A DNA stretch of 64,000 nt from assembly GCA_016931515.1 (NCBI GenBank), contig JAFGEQ010000019.1, positions 286,700-350,699 on the forward strand, written 5' to 3'. This document shows positions 8,965 through 18,985 of this stretch, piece by piece; the stretch's first letter is position 1, and each line of letters starts with the position of its first letter. The DNA comes from a candidate division CSSED10-310 bacterium (lineage in GTDB: Bacteria; CSSED10-310). The notes under the pieces were generated by a model. It saw only the letters and a program-made list of their open reading frames with translations, did no database searches and was not told the origin of the DNA. Both the position numbers and the translations under genes were made by a program.

Positions 8965-11004
8965 TTATTCATCGGACTTATCAATCGGGATCCGGATAAA
9001 AAATCCGGCTCCGCCCAGGCGGGATTCACCGCAGACGATTTCTCCGCCCATACCGCGAACCAGCCGGCGCACGATAGCCAGCCCGAGTCCCGTGCCTCCC
9101 TCCCGTCGCGTGAAAAACGGTTCGAATACCATCTGACGTTCCTGTTCCGGTATCCCGGACCCGGAATCTTCGATGGCTATTTCAAATCGTGACAAGTCTT
9201 CCGGAATACGGGCACACACCCTGATAATACCCCCTCCGGTGATGGCCGATACTGCGTTGCATATTAAATTCCCCAGAATCTGATTCCAGACATCGATTGG
9301 AATAAGCAATCTGCCGACGGGTTCGTCGCAGGAAAAATCAATCTGTATCCCAGTGCATTCCGGGCGGGTTTTAAAACCTCGAAGGAATTGGCTGAATACA
9401 GATTCAAGCGGTTGCATTGGTACGTCAGCCTGCTGAGTAGCGGGCCGAGCGTATTCGAGGAATCGGCGCACAAATCGATCAAGCCGGTCTACCTCCTGCT
9501 GGATGATGGCAAAAAATTCAGTATGATCCGATCCCGTTGACTCCGGCTCGAGATATTGAACACTGGCTTTTATCGTCGCCAATGGATTCCTGATCTCGTG
9601 AGCCAGTCCGGATGCCAATCGTCCGAGTGCGACGAGATGCTCCCGAGCATGATTCTGTTTCTCCAGCCGAATGTGGGCCAGTGCCGCAGCGAATTGCCGG
9701 GTGATTCCCGACAGCATGTCTTCTTCGCTGCGAGTCAGATCTGTTTCGGGATCTTCCAGCCCGATCGCAAGAAAACCAAAAAATGTTTCACCAAAAAGAA
9801 ACGGAAACACTTCCGTTGCTCGAAACCGGTTCAGAATCCGGTATAATTGCAAACTGTTCTCGTGAAGACTTTTCGGCAGCCCGCCCCGCAGTTCGATTCC
9901 GAGTTGATTGCGACTCACCGGTCCTCGCTGACTGATCATCGTGCTAATCAGAAGTTTTGGAAAAGGGATATATGACCCGACCGGCCAGCGGATATCGTCT
10001 CCTTCCTGTATGATCAGGTTTTCTCCTGTCGGATCGGCTGTGTAGATCGCAAACGATTGGATACGCCTCGAATTCCTGAGGTTTGCGGCGAACTCCCTGA
10101 TGATCATCCCTTCGTCGAGAAAACTGTTCATCTGTCTGCCGAAACTGTCCAGATTATCGAGAAAATGACCTGCATCCGGACTTAAAACACGATACGTCTG
10201 GCCTTCGACCAGGACTTTCAGTGGTTCATAGAGCATGACCAGCACGAGCGAACCAACCAGAATCGACAAAAACGAGATCGTTTTCTCTTCAATTTGAAAG
10301 TGACCGAGGATACCGAATAAAAACCAGAGTACGAGCGCCAGTATCAGGATCACGATCAGACGGGCGGCAAGCCTTCCGATGTCGAAAAGCCGGTGCCGCA
10401 TAATGGCAATAGTGATTGAGATTGTATAAAAAAGACCGGCAACTGCACTCCAGGACTGCAATCTGAAACCGAGCACCGCAAGACCGGCTGTTACACCGGC
10501 AACAGCTGCCGCGGTCATTCCGATCAGTACAAAGATCAGGCGGAACCTCTCGCGGTTTGATCGGGTCAGTTTGGCCCGATTACTCAAACGCCATGTTCCC
10601 CAGAAGAAGACGGGTGCCGAGAAACAAAATGCGAGAGCATTAAATGTGTTCCGTACCATGGGGATGACCACCGGTTGGCGAAATACCCATGTTGAGCTGA
10701 TTATCAAGGCGATCGACAGTACAATCAGAAGAGCACTGAACAGCCGTTCGCGACTGTCGAACTGGCGCAGCAGCGTCTGCAGAAACGTATAAAATGCAGG
10801 CGGCACCATGAACATGCCGATATAGATCAATGAGGACGAATCGACCGCAATCCCAAGATTCCATAGTGCGAAAGCGAAGGAGAGAACGGCAAAATAGCGG
10901 TTTAGCGCCCGGTTCCAGCCCCTGTGTTTCAATAGAACATAGATCGTTAAGAACAGGTTGACTCCGGCGGCGATGATAGTGGCTTGCAAAGCAATACTGT
11001 ACAT
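8965..11004 (-). CDS. Membrane-bound sensor histidine kinase (7TM-like, GAF, HisKA, HATPase), PrsK-like
   Basis: The frame extends upstream to 11256, but that part has no membrane character and overlaps the divergent gene. ATG at 11004 (MYSIALQ), which opens directly into the first helix, is preferred although no strong ribosome site precedes it. The 679-residue product has about 8-9 transmembrane helices, a GAF-like domain (about 290-440), the H-box LASGLAHEIRNP with His469 as the likely phosphorylation site, and N, G1 (EDSGSGIPE) and G2 (GGTGLGL) boxes. This plan matches PrsK-type kinases linked to exopolysaccharide or sorting systems. No response regulator gene is adjacent. Confidence 0.85.
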   Translation of the reverse strand: MYSIALQATIIAAGVNLFLTIYVLLKHRGWNRALNRYFAVLSFAFALWNLGIAVDSSSLIYIGMFMVPPAFYTFLQTLLRQFDSRERLFSALLIVLSIALIISSTWVFRQPVVIPMVRNTFNALAFCFSAPVFFWGTWRLSNRAKLTRSNRERFRLIFVLIGMTAAAVAGVTAGLAVLGFRLQSWSAVAGLFYTISITIAIMRHRLFDIGRLAARLIVILILALVLWFLFGILGHFQIEEKTISFLSILVGSLVLVMLYEPLKVLVEGQTYRVLSPDAGHFLDNLDSFGRQMNSFLDEGMIIREFAANLRNSRRIQSFAIYTADPTGENLIIQEGDDIRWPVGSYIPFPKLLISTMISQRGPVSRNQLGIELRGGLPKSLHENSLQLYRILNRFRATEVFPFLFGETFFGFLAIGLEDPETDLTRSEEDMLSGITRQFAAALAHIRLEKQNHAREHLVALGRLASGLAHEIRNPLATIKASVQYLEPESTGSDHTEFFAIIQQEVDRLDRFVRRFLEYARPATQQADVPMQPLESVFSQFLRGFKTRPECTGIQIDFSCDEPVGRLLIPIDVWNQILGNLICNAVSAITGGGIIRVCARIPEDLSRFEIAIEDSGSGIPEQERQMVFEPFFTRREGGTGLGLAIVRRLVRGMGGEIVCGESRLGGAGFFIRIPIDKSDE

Positions 11005-11074
11005 GGGCGTATTGAAGCGAAAGAGTGGATTGGTGTCAACCGGTCGTGAATTTTGGTGAGGAGTCGAATCATCT

Positions 11075-12205
11075 GTGATACCATTCTGCGATTGTATGAA
11101 ACAGGATCTGATCGACCATTTCAGACGGCCGGAATGTCCAACTTTCACGCTGATCCATTCGCGCCAGCCGATCGCTACCTGTACTGGCGCTCCATGGATA
11201 AGGCTGACAAAACGTGTGCTGTCCCTCCACGACCCGGAGCGTGAGATCCTGATCACTAGTGCCGGGATGCTGCATTATGACATCGTACTCCGGGAGTGGA
11301 TGAACCGCGGAGGTTTCAGTCACGTCGTCGTGCCGGGGCATCCGGACACCTGGTTGAAGATAATGGATATGGAGTATCGATGGTTGATGGATCATCCGGG
11401 AATTTGCTTGTCCGGTACAGTTCCATCTGATGGGTTGAGTCCTGATTCCGGAAAATTGTCGCCATTGCAGCGTCGGGATGAAATGGTGCTGGACAAGGCT
11501 CATCTGATCGAAGTCGGTTGTATAAGCCGTTCCGGTCGGATGTGCGAGCTGCTGAAACGAAAAAGAAAGCAGGGCGCAGCCATTCGTGTCAGACGACTGT
11601 TGAAAGTTGAGACTGAGTCCGGATCCGTATACCGGGACAGGACAACCAGTTTGCCGGGCGATGATACGGGCTATCATGAATATATCTGGCATTTTACACG
11701 GCGTCGCACCTCCGCCTGGCCCGGGGAAAGTATGACGGATTATCTGGATGATCTGCTGGGGCTCAGGGATTCCGCCCCATACACCCCTGAGACCGTGCTT
11801 CGCCGCATAGTAACACAGCATTGCTTAAAAGCAGGGGCGCATCTGATTCGGGGTGGGCATCGGGTCGTTTGTTTCACTGCGGCACCCTGGCATGTGATTA
11901 AAACCCTGTTCACATGGCAATCGCATCTGCGGCGTGCACGTTTTGAACCGTTTGCACTCGGGATTCGTAAAACACGTTCGCGGGAATTGGGAATTGTACC
12001 GGTCATATACGGCCCTGTCTCGATATTCAATACACTCTCCACAGCGGATCGCTGGCGCTTTCAGAAACACGATGGACATTCGAGGGATTGGATTACCGAG
12101 GATGAATGGCGATGCCATGGAGATCTGGATCTGAAACGAATAAATAGTGACGATCTTGCCATATTGACTCCTGAAAAAATTTCGAAATTGACCGATTGGC
12201 AGTGA
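11075..12205 (+). CDS. Hypothetical protein, unrecognised
   Basis: This 376-residue, Arg- and His-rich protein has no signal peptide, no transmembrane helix and no motif I can name. GTG at 11075 is favoured because GTGAGGAG lies about 12 bases upstream; ATG at 11096 lacks a ribosome site. The middle has a hydrophobic strand pattern (ILITSAGML, FSHVVVPGH, VVCFTAAPWH) suggestive of an alpha/beta nucleotide- or cofactor-type fold. The segment near 11690-11760 is strongly basic. It is divergent from the histidine kinase gene, with about 70 bases between starts, so a shared regulatory region is possible. Confidence 0.55.
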   Translation: MIPFCDCMKQDLIDHFRRPECPTFTLIHSRQPIATCTGAPWIRLTKRVLSLHDPEREILITSAGMLHYDIVLREWMNRGGFSHVVVPGHPDTWLKIMDMEYRWLMDHPGICLSGTVPSDGLSPDSGKLSPLQRRDEMVLDKAHLIEVGCISRSGRMCELLKRKRKQGAAIRVRRLLKVETESGSVYRDRTTSLPGDDTGYHEYIWHFTRRRTSAWPGESMTDYLDDLLGLRDSAPYTPETVLRRIVTQHCLKAGAHLIRGGHRVVCFTAAPWHVIKTLFTWQSHLRRARFEPFALGIRKTRSRELGIVPVIYGPVSIFNTLSTADRWRFQKHDGHSRDWITEDEWRCHGDLDLKRINSDDLAILTPEKISKLTDWQ

Positions 12206-12256
12206 ACTTGCTTATCAATGAGATAGGTCGATTCACTGTTACTCTGGAGGAAGAAC

Positions 12257-15200
12257 ATGTCATTTTTCAACAAGTTGATAATTGTGGTTGTTACCCTTTT
12301 ACTTACGATGGTCCATGTAATGTTTGCTGACGTTATGGAGGTAGCTGTCCCGGACCGCGAACTGCTGATTGAAAATCAGGGACCGTCTGCGGTTTTGGAG
12401 ATGCAAAACTTCGGAATGATGAACATTCCCGGCCAACCCCGTTTACCGTCGAGGATATTCGCTGTTGCGGTTCCCTGCGGCGCTGTAGTTGATGATGTTG
12501 TGATTTATTCGGGACAGGTTGAGAGAGTGCCGGGTTCGTTTGATATTCAGCCCGCTTCGATGCGTTTGCCGCTGATGACTTTGACCGATGAGGAGATGGC
12601 TGTATATGAAACCCGATATCAGGAAGGCTATCGGGAAGTTTATTCCCGGGATGCTCTCTGGCCGGAAAAGATCGGATGGATGGAGCGGGAAGCGGGTTTT
12701 CGAAAATATCAACTGGTGGATATCAGAATCAATCCGGTTCAATACAATCCGGTGACGGGTGAACTCTTTCATCATCACGGTATCCGGATCGAAATTTCTT
12801 ACACGATACCCGTACGGCAACCGGTAATTCAGGACGGGATTCCGGCAATGGAAACCACAGCCCGTCGATTGATTGTAAATTATGATATGGCCCAGGATTG
12901 GTACCCGGTTGAACGCGATGCCGGTCAGAGGAGCCAGTATCCGCAGGTCATTATTACGACGGCTGCCCTGGTGAGTTCTGTACAGCCTATTGTTGATTTT
13001 GAGTCCAATGTGAAAGGCCGGTCGGTATATGTGGCAACAGTTGAGGAGATCGATGCATCGGTTGCGGGTGTGGACCTTGCACAGAAGATGCGCAATTTCC
13101 TTAGGGAGAGGTATCCTGCGAGTTCGTGGGGAATCGAGGATGTCCTGCTGGTTGGTCACCACAATGACGTGCCCATGCGAATGGTTGCGCAGGATCTGGA
13201 TTATGGCGAACCCCGAACCGATTTTTACTTCGCCGAGCTGTCCAATCCGGATTCCATCAACTGGGACTCCAACAACAACGGTGAATATTGGGATAATCAG
13301 GATTCCGCGGATTTTTATGCCGAAATTAACGTTGGGCGTATCCCCTGGTCAACTCCTGCTACAGTCGCGGCAATCTGCCAGAGAAGTGTCGACTTCGAAC
13401 TCAATGACAACGAAGATTATAAAAAGAATATTTTATTGCTTGGATCATTTTTCTGGGAGAATACCGATAATGCCGTTCTGATGGAATATATTATGGATCA
13501 GCCTCATATGGCGGACTGGTCATCCGTCCGGATGTATGAGCAGAATTCGACGGTTTACTCCACGTATCCCTGTGACTATGAGTTGATCCGCGCCAATGTT
13601 CAGGCAGTCTGGCCGACGGGTCAGTTTGCATTCGTCGACATGGCGGGTCATGGATCGTATCAGAGTGTTCACATCATGGGATACAACAGCGCGTCTTTCT
13701 GGACATCGACTCTGTGCAGCAGTCTGTCGAACGAGTTTCCATCGATCGTATTTTCGGATGCCTGCAGCACGAGCGAAACCGATTACACCAATCTGGGCCA
13801 GAAAATGCTGGAAAACGGCGCCGTCGGGTATGTCGGTGCAACGAAAGTGGCGCTGGGATCGGGCGGCTGGACAACACCGGCTGATGGATCGAGTCAGACT
13901 CTGGACTATTACTTCACGGAAGCCGTTACATCGACGAATTACAGCCAGGGTGCTGCTCACCAGTATGCATTATCGGAGACCTACCAGACGAATGGTTTCT
14001 ACTACGACAAATATGAGATCGCCGAATGGAATTTATGGGGCCATCCGAATCTCGGTCTCACTCTGGCCATGTCCGGTAACGGATCGATTAAACTCGATAA
14101 AGCCATCTATATGGCCAATGATACTGCTGTGATTGCTCTGAGGGATGCCAATGCCGGAACTGTTGATTCTATTTCTGTTGAAATGACAGGCAGCGGTGGC
14201 GACAAAGAAACCGTCACACTGACGATGAGTGAAACCGAAGGCGTTTACGCCGGATCGATCGCGTTGGTTGAGAGTCAGGCTGTCGTCGGTAACAACCGGC
14301 TGGATGTATCGCATGGCCAGACGATCACGGTAACCTATATTGATGCAGACGATGGGATGGGTGGCATCAATGTCGAAAAAACTGAGATCGCCATGGTTGA
14401 TGGAAACGATCCGGTCATCACGAATGTCCGTTTCGGACGAATTTCATCCGAATTGATCGAGGTTCTCTGGGACACATCGGAACCGGCAACAGCGGTTCTG
14501 CGATATGGCATTGAAACTCTGAATGAATCTGCGGAAAGCGCCATCCCGGTCACGGATCATTCCGTAATCCTGTCAGATCTTGAACCCTGCACATACTACT
14601 TCTTCACTATAGAGGCGACTGATGAAGCCGGTAACTCTGTAATGGATGATAATTCCGGTCAGTATTATCGTGTCAATACTCTTGATTACCAGATTTTCTA
14701 TTCGGAATCGTTGAATTCCGATCCGGGCTGGTCGACTGAAAACCTCTGGAGTTTCGGTAGCCCGACAGGTCAGGGGGGTGAACACGGCTATCCCGATCCT
14801 GTGGGCGGATATACAGGTTCAAACGTTTATGGGTTCAACCTTAACGGTGATTACAACCATAATTCGCCGGCATACAATCTGACATCCGATCCAATTGACT
14901 GCTCCGATTCAACGAACATCATTCTGCGATTCTGGCGATGGCTTGGAGTCGAAAGAAATTTGTACGACAAGGCATCGATCATGGTTTCATCGGATGGAGT
15001 GAATTTCACCAAGATCTGGGAGAATCTTGATATTGAAACGGCAGACGATGAGTGGACGTTACAGGAGTTCGATATCAGTGAAATCGCTGACGGGCAGCCG
15101 ACGGTTTACTTGCGCTGGGTAATGGGGGCGACGGATCAGGGATGGAAGTATTGCGGGTGGAATATCGATGATATCACCTTATCCCGAACAGTTGCGTGCT

Positions 15201-15616
15201 CGGAACCCACACCTCCGCCCTGGCCCACAGCCACACCGGCTCCTCCCAAAATCCCTTCCACCGGTATCTATCTCACGATGGCTGACAGTATATTGGTTCC
15301 AGGCGACACCTTCGATCTGAAGATGTGTTTACGAAATGGAACGGCACTGCCAATGACGGTCAATGTGTTCGTTGCACTTGAGGTTTATGGAACCTATTGG
15401 TTCTGGCCAACCTGGGTCAAGATGGACGAGGGAATCGATTATGCAGCAGGAGTTGGCGTGCCGGCAGCGTCAGAGATCCAACAGGACATCCTCCATTTCG
15501 AATGGCCGGACGTCTCCGGTCCCGCTCAGGGTCTCTTTTTCTATGGTTTGCTGCTCGATAGTTCAACACTGGAGGTTACCGGCGATCTGGCTTGGATCTG
15601 CTGGGAATTCATCTAG
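12257..15616 (+). CDS. Secreted C25 (gingipain-like) cysteine peptidase with C-terminal domain
   Basis: The 1119-residue protein starts with a signal peptide (MSFFNKLIIVVVTLLLTMVHVMFA). A propeptide-like region follows to about residue 220, then a C25 catalytic domain with His465 in MAGHG and Cys503 in SDACS, the caspase-like dyad of gingipains. After this come a beta-sandwich region with fibronectin-III character, a jelly-roll module (about 830-980) shared with the M14 peptidase at 45421-48279, a short Pro/Thr linker, and a C-terminal domain also found in the proteins at 37898-41065 and 58819-60435. GGAGGAAG precedes the ATG. The enzyme probably cleaves extracellular proteins. The tail does not look like a type IX secretion tail. 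Confidence 0.87.
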   Translation: MSFFNKLIIVVVTLLLTMVHVMFADVMEVAVPDRELLIENQGPSAVLEMQNFGMMNIPGQPRLPSRIFAVAVPCGAVVDDVVIYSGQVERVPGSFDIQPASMRLPLMTLTDEEMAVYETRYQEGYREVYSRDALWPEKIGWMEREAGFRKYQLVDIRINPVQYNPVTGELFHHHGIRIEISYTIPVRQPVIQDGIPAMETTARRLIVNYDMAQDWYPVERDAGQRSQYPQVIITTAALVSSVQPIVDFESNVKGRSVYVATVEEIDASVAGVDLAQKMRNFLRERYPASSWGIEDVLLVGHHNDVPMRMVAQDLDYGEPRTDFYFAELSNPDSINWDSNNNGEYWDNQDSADFYAEINVGRIPWSTPATVAAICQRSVDFELNDNEDYKKNILLLGSFFWENTDNAVLMEYIMDQPHMADWSSVRMYEQNSTVYSTYPCDYELIRANVQAVWPTGQFAFVDMAGHGSYQSVHIMGYNSASFWTSTLCSSLSNEFPSIVFSDACSTSETDYTNLGQKMLENGAVGYVGATKVALGSGGWTTPADGSSQTLDYYFTEAVTSTNYSQGAAHQYALSETYQTNGFYYDKYEIAEWNLWGHPNLGLTLAMSGNGSIKLDKAIYMANDTAVIALRDANAGTVDSISVEMTGSGGDKETVTLTMSETEGVYAGSIALVESQAVVGNNRLDVSHGQTITVTYIDADDGMGGINVEKTEIAMVDGNDPVITNVRFGRISSELIEVLWDTSEPATAVLRYGIETLNESAESAIPVTDHSVILSDLEPCTYYFFTIEATDEAGNSVMDDNSGQYYRVNTLDYQIFYSESLNSDPGWSTENLWSFGSPTGQGGEHGYPDPVGGYTGSNVYGFNLNGDYNHNSPAYNLTSDPIDCSDSTNIILRFWRWLGVERNLYDKASIMVSSDGVNFTKIWENLDIETADDEWTLQEFDISEIADGQPTVYLRWVMGATDQGWKYCGWNIDDITLSRTVACSEPTPPPWPTATPAPPKIPSTGIYLTMADSILVPGDTFDLKMCLRNGTALPMTVNVFVALEVYGTYWFWPTWVKMDEGIDYAAGVGVPAASEIQQDILHFEWPDVSGPAQGLFFYGLLLDSSTLEVTGDLAWICWEFI

Positions 15617-15632
15617 AGGTACAAACGAATAG

Positions 15633-15672
15633 AAATCCGGCGGTTCGCAGAGAATGCAGATCCGCCGGATTT
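15633..15672. terminator. Long inverted repeat after the C25 peptidase gene
   Basis: AAATCCGGCGG at 15633-15643 pairs perfectly with CCGCCGGATTT at 15662-15672 (11 base pairs, 18-base loop). It lies 17 bases past the stop codon, where a terminator is expected, but no T-run follows on the plus strand. It may therefore be an RNA-stabilising 3' hairpin or an attenuated terminator. Confidence 0.5.
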
Positions 15673-15694
15673 CGCTATATCAGAGGATTTGGGG

Positions 15695-16192
15695 ATGGAG
15701 AATATGGAGCATCCCGATCGGATGCCAATCGGTCAACGCAGGCTTACCCGTCTTCGGCCGGCAATGATTTTTTTTCTATGTCTGGGCACCGGATACGGTC
15801 TGGATCGGATGATGGTCGGCGGCCGCTTGGTGCCGCCCGGAAGGAGCCACATATATATCGGCTTCGGTTTGCTTCTGATTGGGTTTGTTATCGGTGCCTG
15901 GGTCATCAGGATCTATCACCGTCGCGGCACTCCGATCGATCCGGGAGAGCCGGCTGTTGAGCTTGTCCAAACCGGTCCGAACCGGATCAGCAGAAATCCT
16001 CTGTACTGTGCAGTTCTCATCTTTTTCAGCGGATTCTCGTTGCTGCTCAATTCAGCTTGGATGCTCCTGATGTTACCGGTTCTTGCATTCGCTCTTGATC
16101 GATTGGCAGTACGCCCGGAGGAGAAGGCGATGGCGGAACGCTTTGGCAGCCGGTACGAAGAGTATCGACGTCGTGTCCGTCGCTGGGTATGA
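15695..16192 (+). CDS. Isoprenylcysteine carboxyl methyltransferase-like membrane protein
   Basis: This 165-residue integral membrane protein has four hydrophobic segments. Its second half carries the hallmark of the ICMT/PEMT-like family: RISRNPLY, a glutamate pair RPEEKAM, and the terminal FGSRYEEYRRRVRRW, which together form the S-adenosylmethionine-binding pocket. Bacterial members methylate small or lipid substrates, mostly unknown. ATG at 15695 is chosen because AGAGGA lies 7 bases upstream; TTG at 15689 and ATG at 15704 are alternatives. It stands alone between two peptidase genes with no obvious functional partner. Confidence 0.8.
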   Translation: MENMEHPDRMPIGQRRLTRLRPAMIFFLCLGTGYGLDRMMVGGRLVPPGRSHIYIGFGLLLIGFVIGAWVIRIYHRRGTPIDPGEPAVELVQTGPNRISRNPLYCAVLIFFSGFSLLLNSAWMLLMLPVLAFALDRLAVRPEEKAMAERFGSRYEEYRRRVRRWV

Positions 16193-16313
16193 CTGATTCC
16201 ACGAAGACACAAGAAAACAGTTGATTCTTTTCAATTTCTCGAATAGCCTCATCCTCCTCTTCAGACGGGGCCTGAAGAAACAAAATCAATAACATTTCAA
16301 GGGGTGGTATAAA

Positions 16314-18086
16314 ATGGAACCGAAGGTAAAATATACGATCAATCTGGACAAACCCAGAACACACTATATAAGTGTCACAATCTCTATCCCAAGTGCTCCG
16401 CACGAAGCCATTGATTTGAAACTCCCGACGTGGTTACCCGGTGCCTACAAGCTCAATGAGTTCTCCGCCAATATCGAGCAGTTTCGGGTGACGAACGGAA
16501 CGGATGAGCCTGTCAAATGGCGGAAAACCGATAAACTCACCTGGCAGGTCAGCGCAAAAGTGGGCGGCCCGGTCAATATTTCTTACAAGGTTTATGCGTT
16601 TCAACTGGCGGATGATTCGAGCTATCTCTGTGACGATTACGCGATTGTCAATCCCGGTACTGTCTGCTTGTCGGTTATTCCATTTATGGAAGCTCCCTGT
16701 ACTCTGGAAGCCATTTTGCCGGAAAATTGGGAGAGGATCAGTACCGGTATGCGGCCTTTGGATAATTCAAACAGGCTGTTTATTGCGACTGATTATCACC
16801 AGTTAATGGATTGTCCGATGGTGATTGGAAATCATCTGCATCATGTCTTCGAGGTCGATGGAATTCCACATGAGGTCGCTATCGAAGGCAGAGGAAACCT
16901 TGATGTGGACTCCTTCCTGGAGGACTTGAAGAAGATTACTGAATCGGAAATTCGCATGATGCGTCATGTTCCTTACGATCGGTATGTATTTCTCTTTTTA
17001 ATTACCGACAGGGATGCAGGTCTCGAGCACTGCAATTCCACGCTGATATTCGAACAGCGGTTCAATTTCAAACCCCGAAAAAAATATACCGACATGATCA
17101 GCATATTTTCGCATGAACTTTATCATGCCTGGAATGTCAAGGCGTTACGACCCAGGGAACTCGTTCATCCCAATTATTTCACGGAAACATATACGGATCT
17201 GCTCTGGGTATCGGAAGGATTTACTAATTATTATCATTTTCAATTTCTGTTGCGACCGGGGATCATGACCTTGAAAGAGTACATTGAAGCCGTGGCTTTC
17301 CAGGTTACCCGGTACCGCCGTTTTCCGGGTTATGAGTATCAGAGTACTGCGGAGGCGTCGTTCGATGCGTGGATCAAGTATTATCGGACGAATGAAAACA
17401 CTCCCAATTCGACTATTTCGTATTACCTGAAGGGCTCTATTATCGCTTTCTTCCTGGACCTTGATATTCTCGAAGCCTCCGGAGGCAAGTATCGCCTTGA
17501 CGATATCATGCGGGATCTCTACCAGGATCACTATGTCAAAGATTTCGATGGTTTTACTTACGAGCATGTTGTCAAGACAGCCGAAAAGTATATTGGTCGA
17601 AATCTGGATGATTTTTTTAGAAAGTATGTTTATGGTACAACAGATATGCCGTTTGAGGATTATTTCCGCAAGGTCGGGCTGGATCTACGGGCTCCGGATC
17701 CTGACGATGAGGAGATGAAGAAGGGTAATCTTGGTATTCGGGTTGATATGAAAGAGCACCGGCCATATGTATCAATAGTACGACGGAACAGTGCCGCTCA
17801 GCTGGCGGGTATCCAGGCAAAGGATGAGATAATCGCGCTGGATGGGCTGCGCGTTTATTCAAGTGATGCCCTTGTAGGTCGTCTTGAACTGATGAAGCCG
17901 GGGGATGAGATTGAGATTACGCTGGCGAGAAATGAGGAATTAAAAACAGTCAGGACGACTCTTGGAGAACCGGTTCCGGTAAAATACACAGCAAAACCGG
18001 TCAAAGAACCGACTGAAATGCAAAAAGAACTCTTCACACTTTGGACGAATCATTCCCTGGAAGAACTCAAGGATAAATCGTGCTGA
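16314..18086 (+). CDS. M61 family metallopeptidase with PDZ domain
   Basis: The 590-residue enzyme has the N-terminal beta domain of M61 glycyl aminopeptidases (WLPGAYKLNEFSANI, a family signature). The zinc site is FSHELYHAWN (His267, Glu268, His271) and WVSEGFTNYY, with Glu301 as third ligand. A PDZ domain follows at about 470-560. M61 enzymes remove N-terminal residues, with a preference for Gly and Ala. No signal peptide is evident, so it is probably cytoplasmic. A good ribosome site (AAGGGGTGG) precedes the ATG. The next gene begins 28 bases after its stop and may be co-transcribed. Confidence 0.9.
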   Translation: MEPKVKYTINLDKPRTHYISVTISIPSAPHEAIDLKLPTWLPGAYKLNEFSANIEQFRVTNGTDEPVKWRKTDKLTWQVSAKVGGPVNISYKVYAFQLADDSSYLCDDYAIVNPGTVCLSVIPFMEAPCTLEAILPENWERISTGMRPLDNSNRLFIATDYHQLMDCPMVIGNHLHHVFEVDGIPHEVAIEGRGNLDVDSFLEDLKKITESEIRMMRHVPYDRYVFLFLITDRDAGLEHCNSTLIFEQRFNFKPRKKYTDMISIFSHELYHAWNVKALRPRELVHPNYFTETYTDLLWVSEGFTNYYHFQFLLRPGIMTLKEYIEAVAFQVTRYRRFPGYEYQSTAEASFDAWIKYYRTNENTPNSTISYYLKGSIIAFFLDLDILEASGGKYRLDDIMRDLYQDHYVKDFDGFTYEHVVKTAEKYIGRNLDDFFRKYVYGTTDMPFEDYFRKVGLDLRAPDPDDEEMKKGNLGIRVDMKEHRPYVSIVRRNSAAQLAGIQAKDEIIALDGLRVYSSDALVGRLELMKPGDEIEITLARNEELKTVRTTLGEPVPVKYTAKPVKEPTEMQKELFTLWTNHSLEELKDKSC

Positions 18087-18114
18087 TTAACAATATTTAG
18101 GAGATTGAATCGAG

Positions 18115-18936
18115 GTGCAGGGATCAATTGAGTTCAGTAGACGCACACGTGCTGCCATCTGGTTGGCGGCACTTATTCTGACATCATGTTCAGCGATCTT
18201 TCAGCGGATGACCGGTCCGACATGCCCTTACCGGGGTTCCTACGATGCAGAGGGCACTTCATGGGTTTTCAAGGTGAAACGGAATCCTCTGACCGAAGCG
18301 CCTCTGCGAGTCACAATACCGGCTCCAGCTTCATTGTCCGGTCAATTGGTTTGGAGGGAGTATCCTTCAGAGCGTCCGTGGAAAACAGTCGATATGATAC
18401 GGGCGGAAAATCGTTTGGAGGGATTAATTCCGGTTCAGCCGGCTGCCGGTAAAGTTGAATACTTTATCCAGTTGGAGACAGCGAGTTCAGATCACATCAG
18501 AATTCCCGATGGCGACAAAAAAATTATTGCAAGGTATAAAGATGACGTTCCTGCGTGGGCTTTGATTCCACATATCATCTTTATGTTTACTGCCATGTTA
18601 ATGTCAAACCGTCTTGGCATAGGTCTCGCTTTTCGCGAAAACCCAAGCTGCAGGCAGGTCTGGTGTGTTTTTATCACACTGACTCTCGGAGGCCTTGTTC
18701 TGGGGCCGATCGTTCAGTGGAATGCATTCGGTGCTGCCTGGATGGGATGGCCGTACGGCCATGATCTGACAGATAACAAGAGTGCCGTTCTGTGGATCGC
18801 GTGGCTGATCCCGGTGTTATCGATACTCAGAAAAAAAGATTACCGCCGCAGCACTCTGGTTGCATCTGTCTTGACTTTGCTGGTCTACCTGATCCCGCAT
18901 AGTCTCATGGGATCCGAACACATTTACACGGAGTAA
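18115..18936 (+). CDS. Integral membrane protein, function unknown
   Basis: This 273-residue protein begins with GTG at 18115, with AGGAG about 11 bases upstream. An N-terminal hydrophobic segment ends in LTSCSA, which could be a lipobox or a signal anchor. About 110 residues of predicted beta-rich extracytoplasmic domain follow, then four transmembrane helices (from about residue 145), the last ending near the C terminus. No catalytic motif was recognised. It follows the M61 peptidase gene closely. Confidence 0.6.
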   Translation: MQGSIEFSRRTRAAIWLAALILTSCSAIFQRMTGPTCPYRGSYDAEGTSWVFKVKRNPLTEAPLRVTIPAPASLSGQLVWREYPSERPWKTVDMIRAENRLEGLIPVQPAAGKVEYFIQLETASSDHIRIPDGDKKIIARYKDDVPAWALIPHIIFMFTAMLMSNRLGIGLAFRENPSCRQVWCVFITLTLGGLVLGPIVQWNAFGAAWMGWPYGHDLTDNKSAVLWIAWLIPVLSILRKKDYRRSTLVASVLTLLVYLIPHSLMGSEHIYTE

Positions 18937-18985
18937 GATACCCTGCAGGTGAAAGAGGGCGCTTCATCACCGATCGTCGGATCAA

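Noticed and set aside
12257-15616. Type IX secretion cargo
   Set aside because: The C25 peptidase recalls gingipains, but its last domain does not resemble a type IX sorting tail, and no por genes are in the window.
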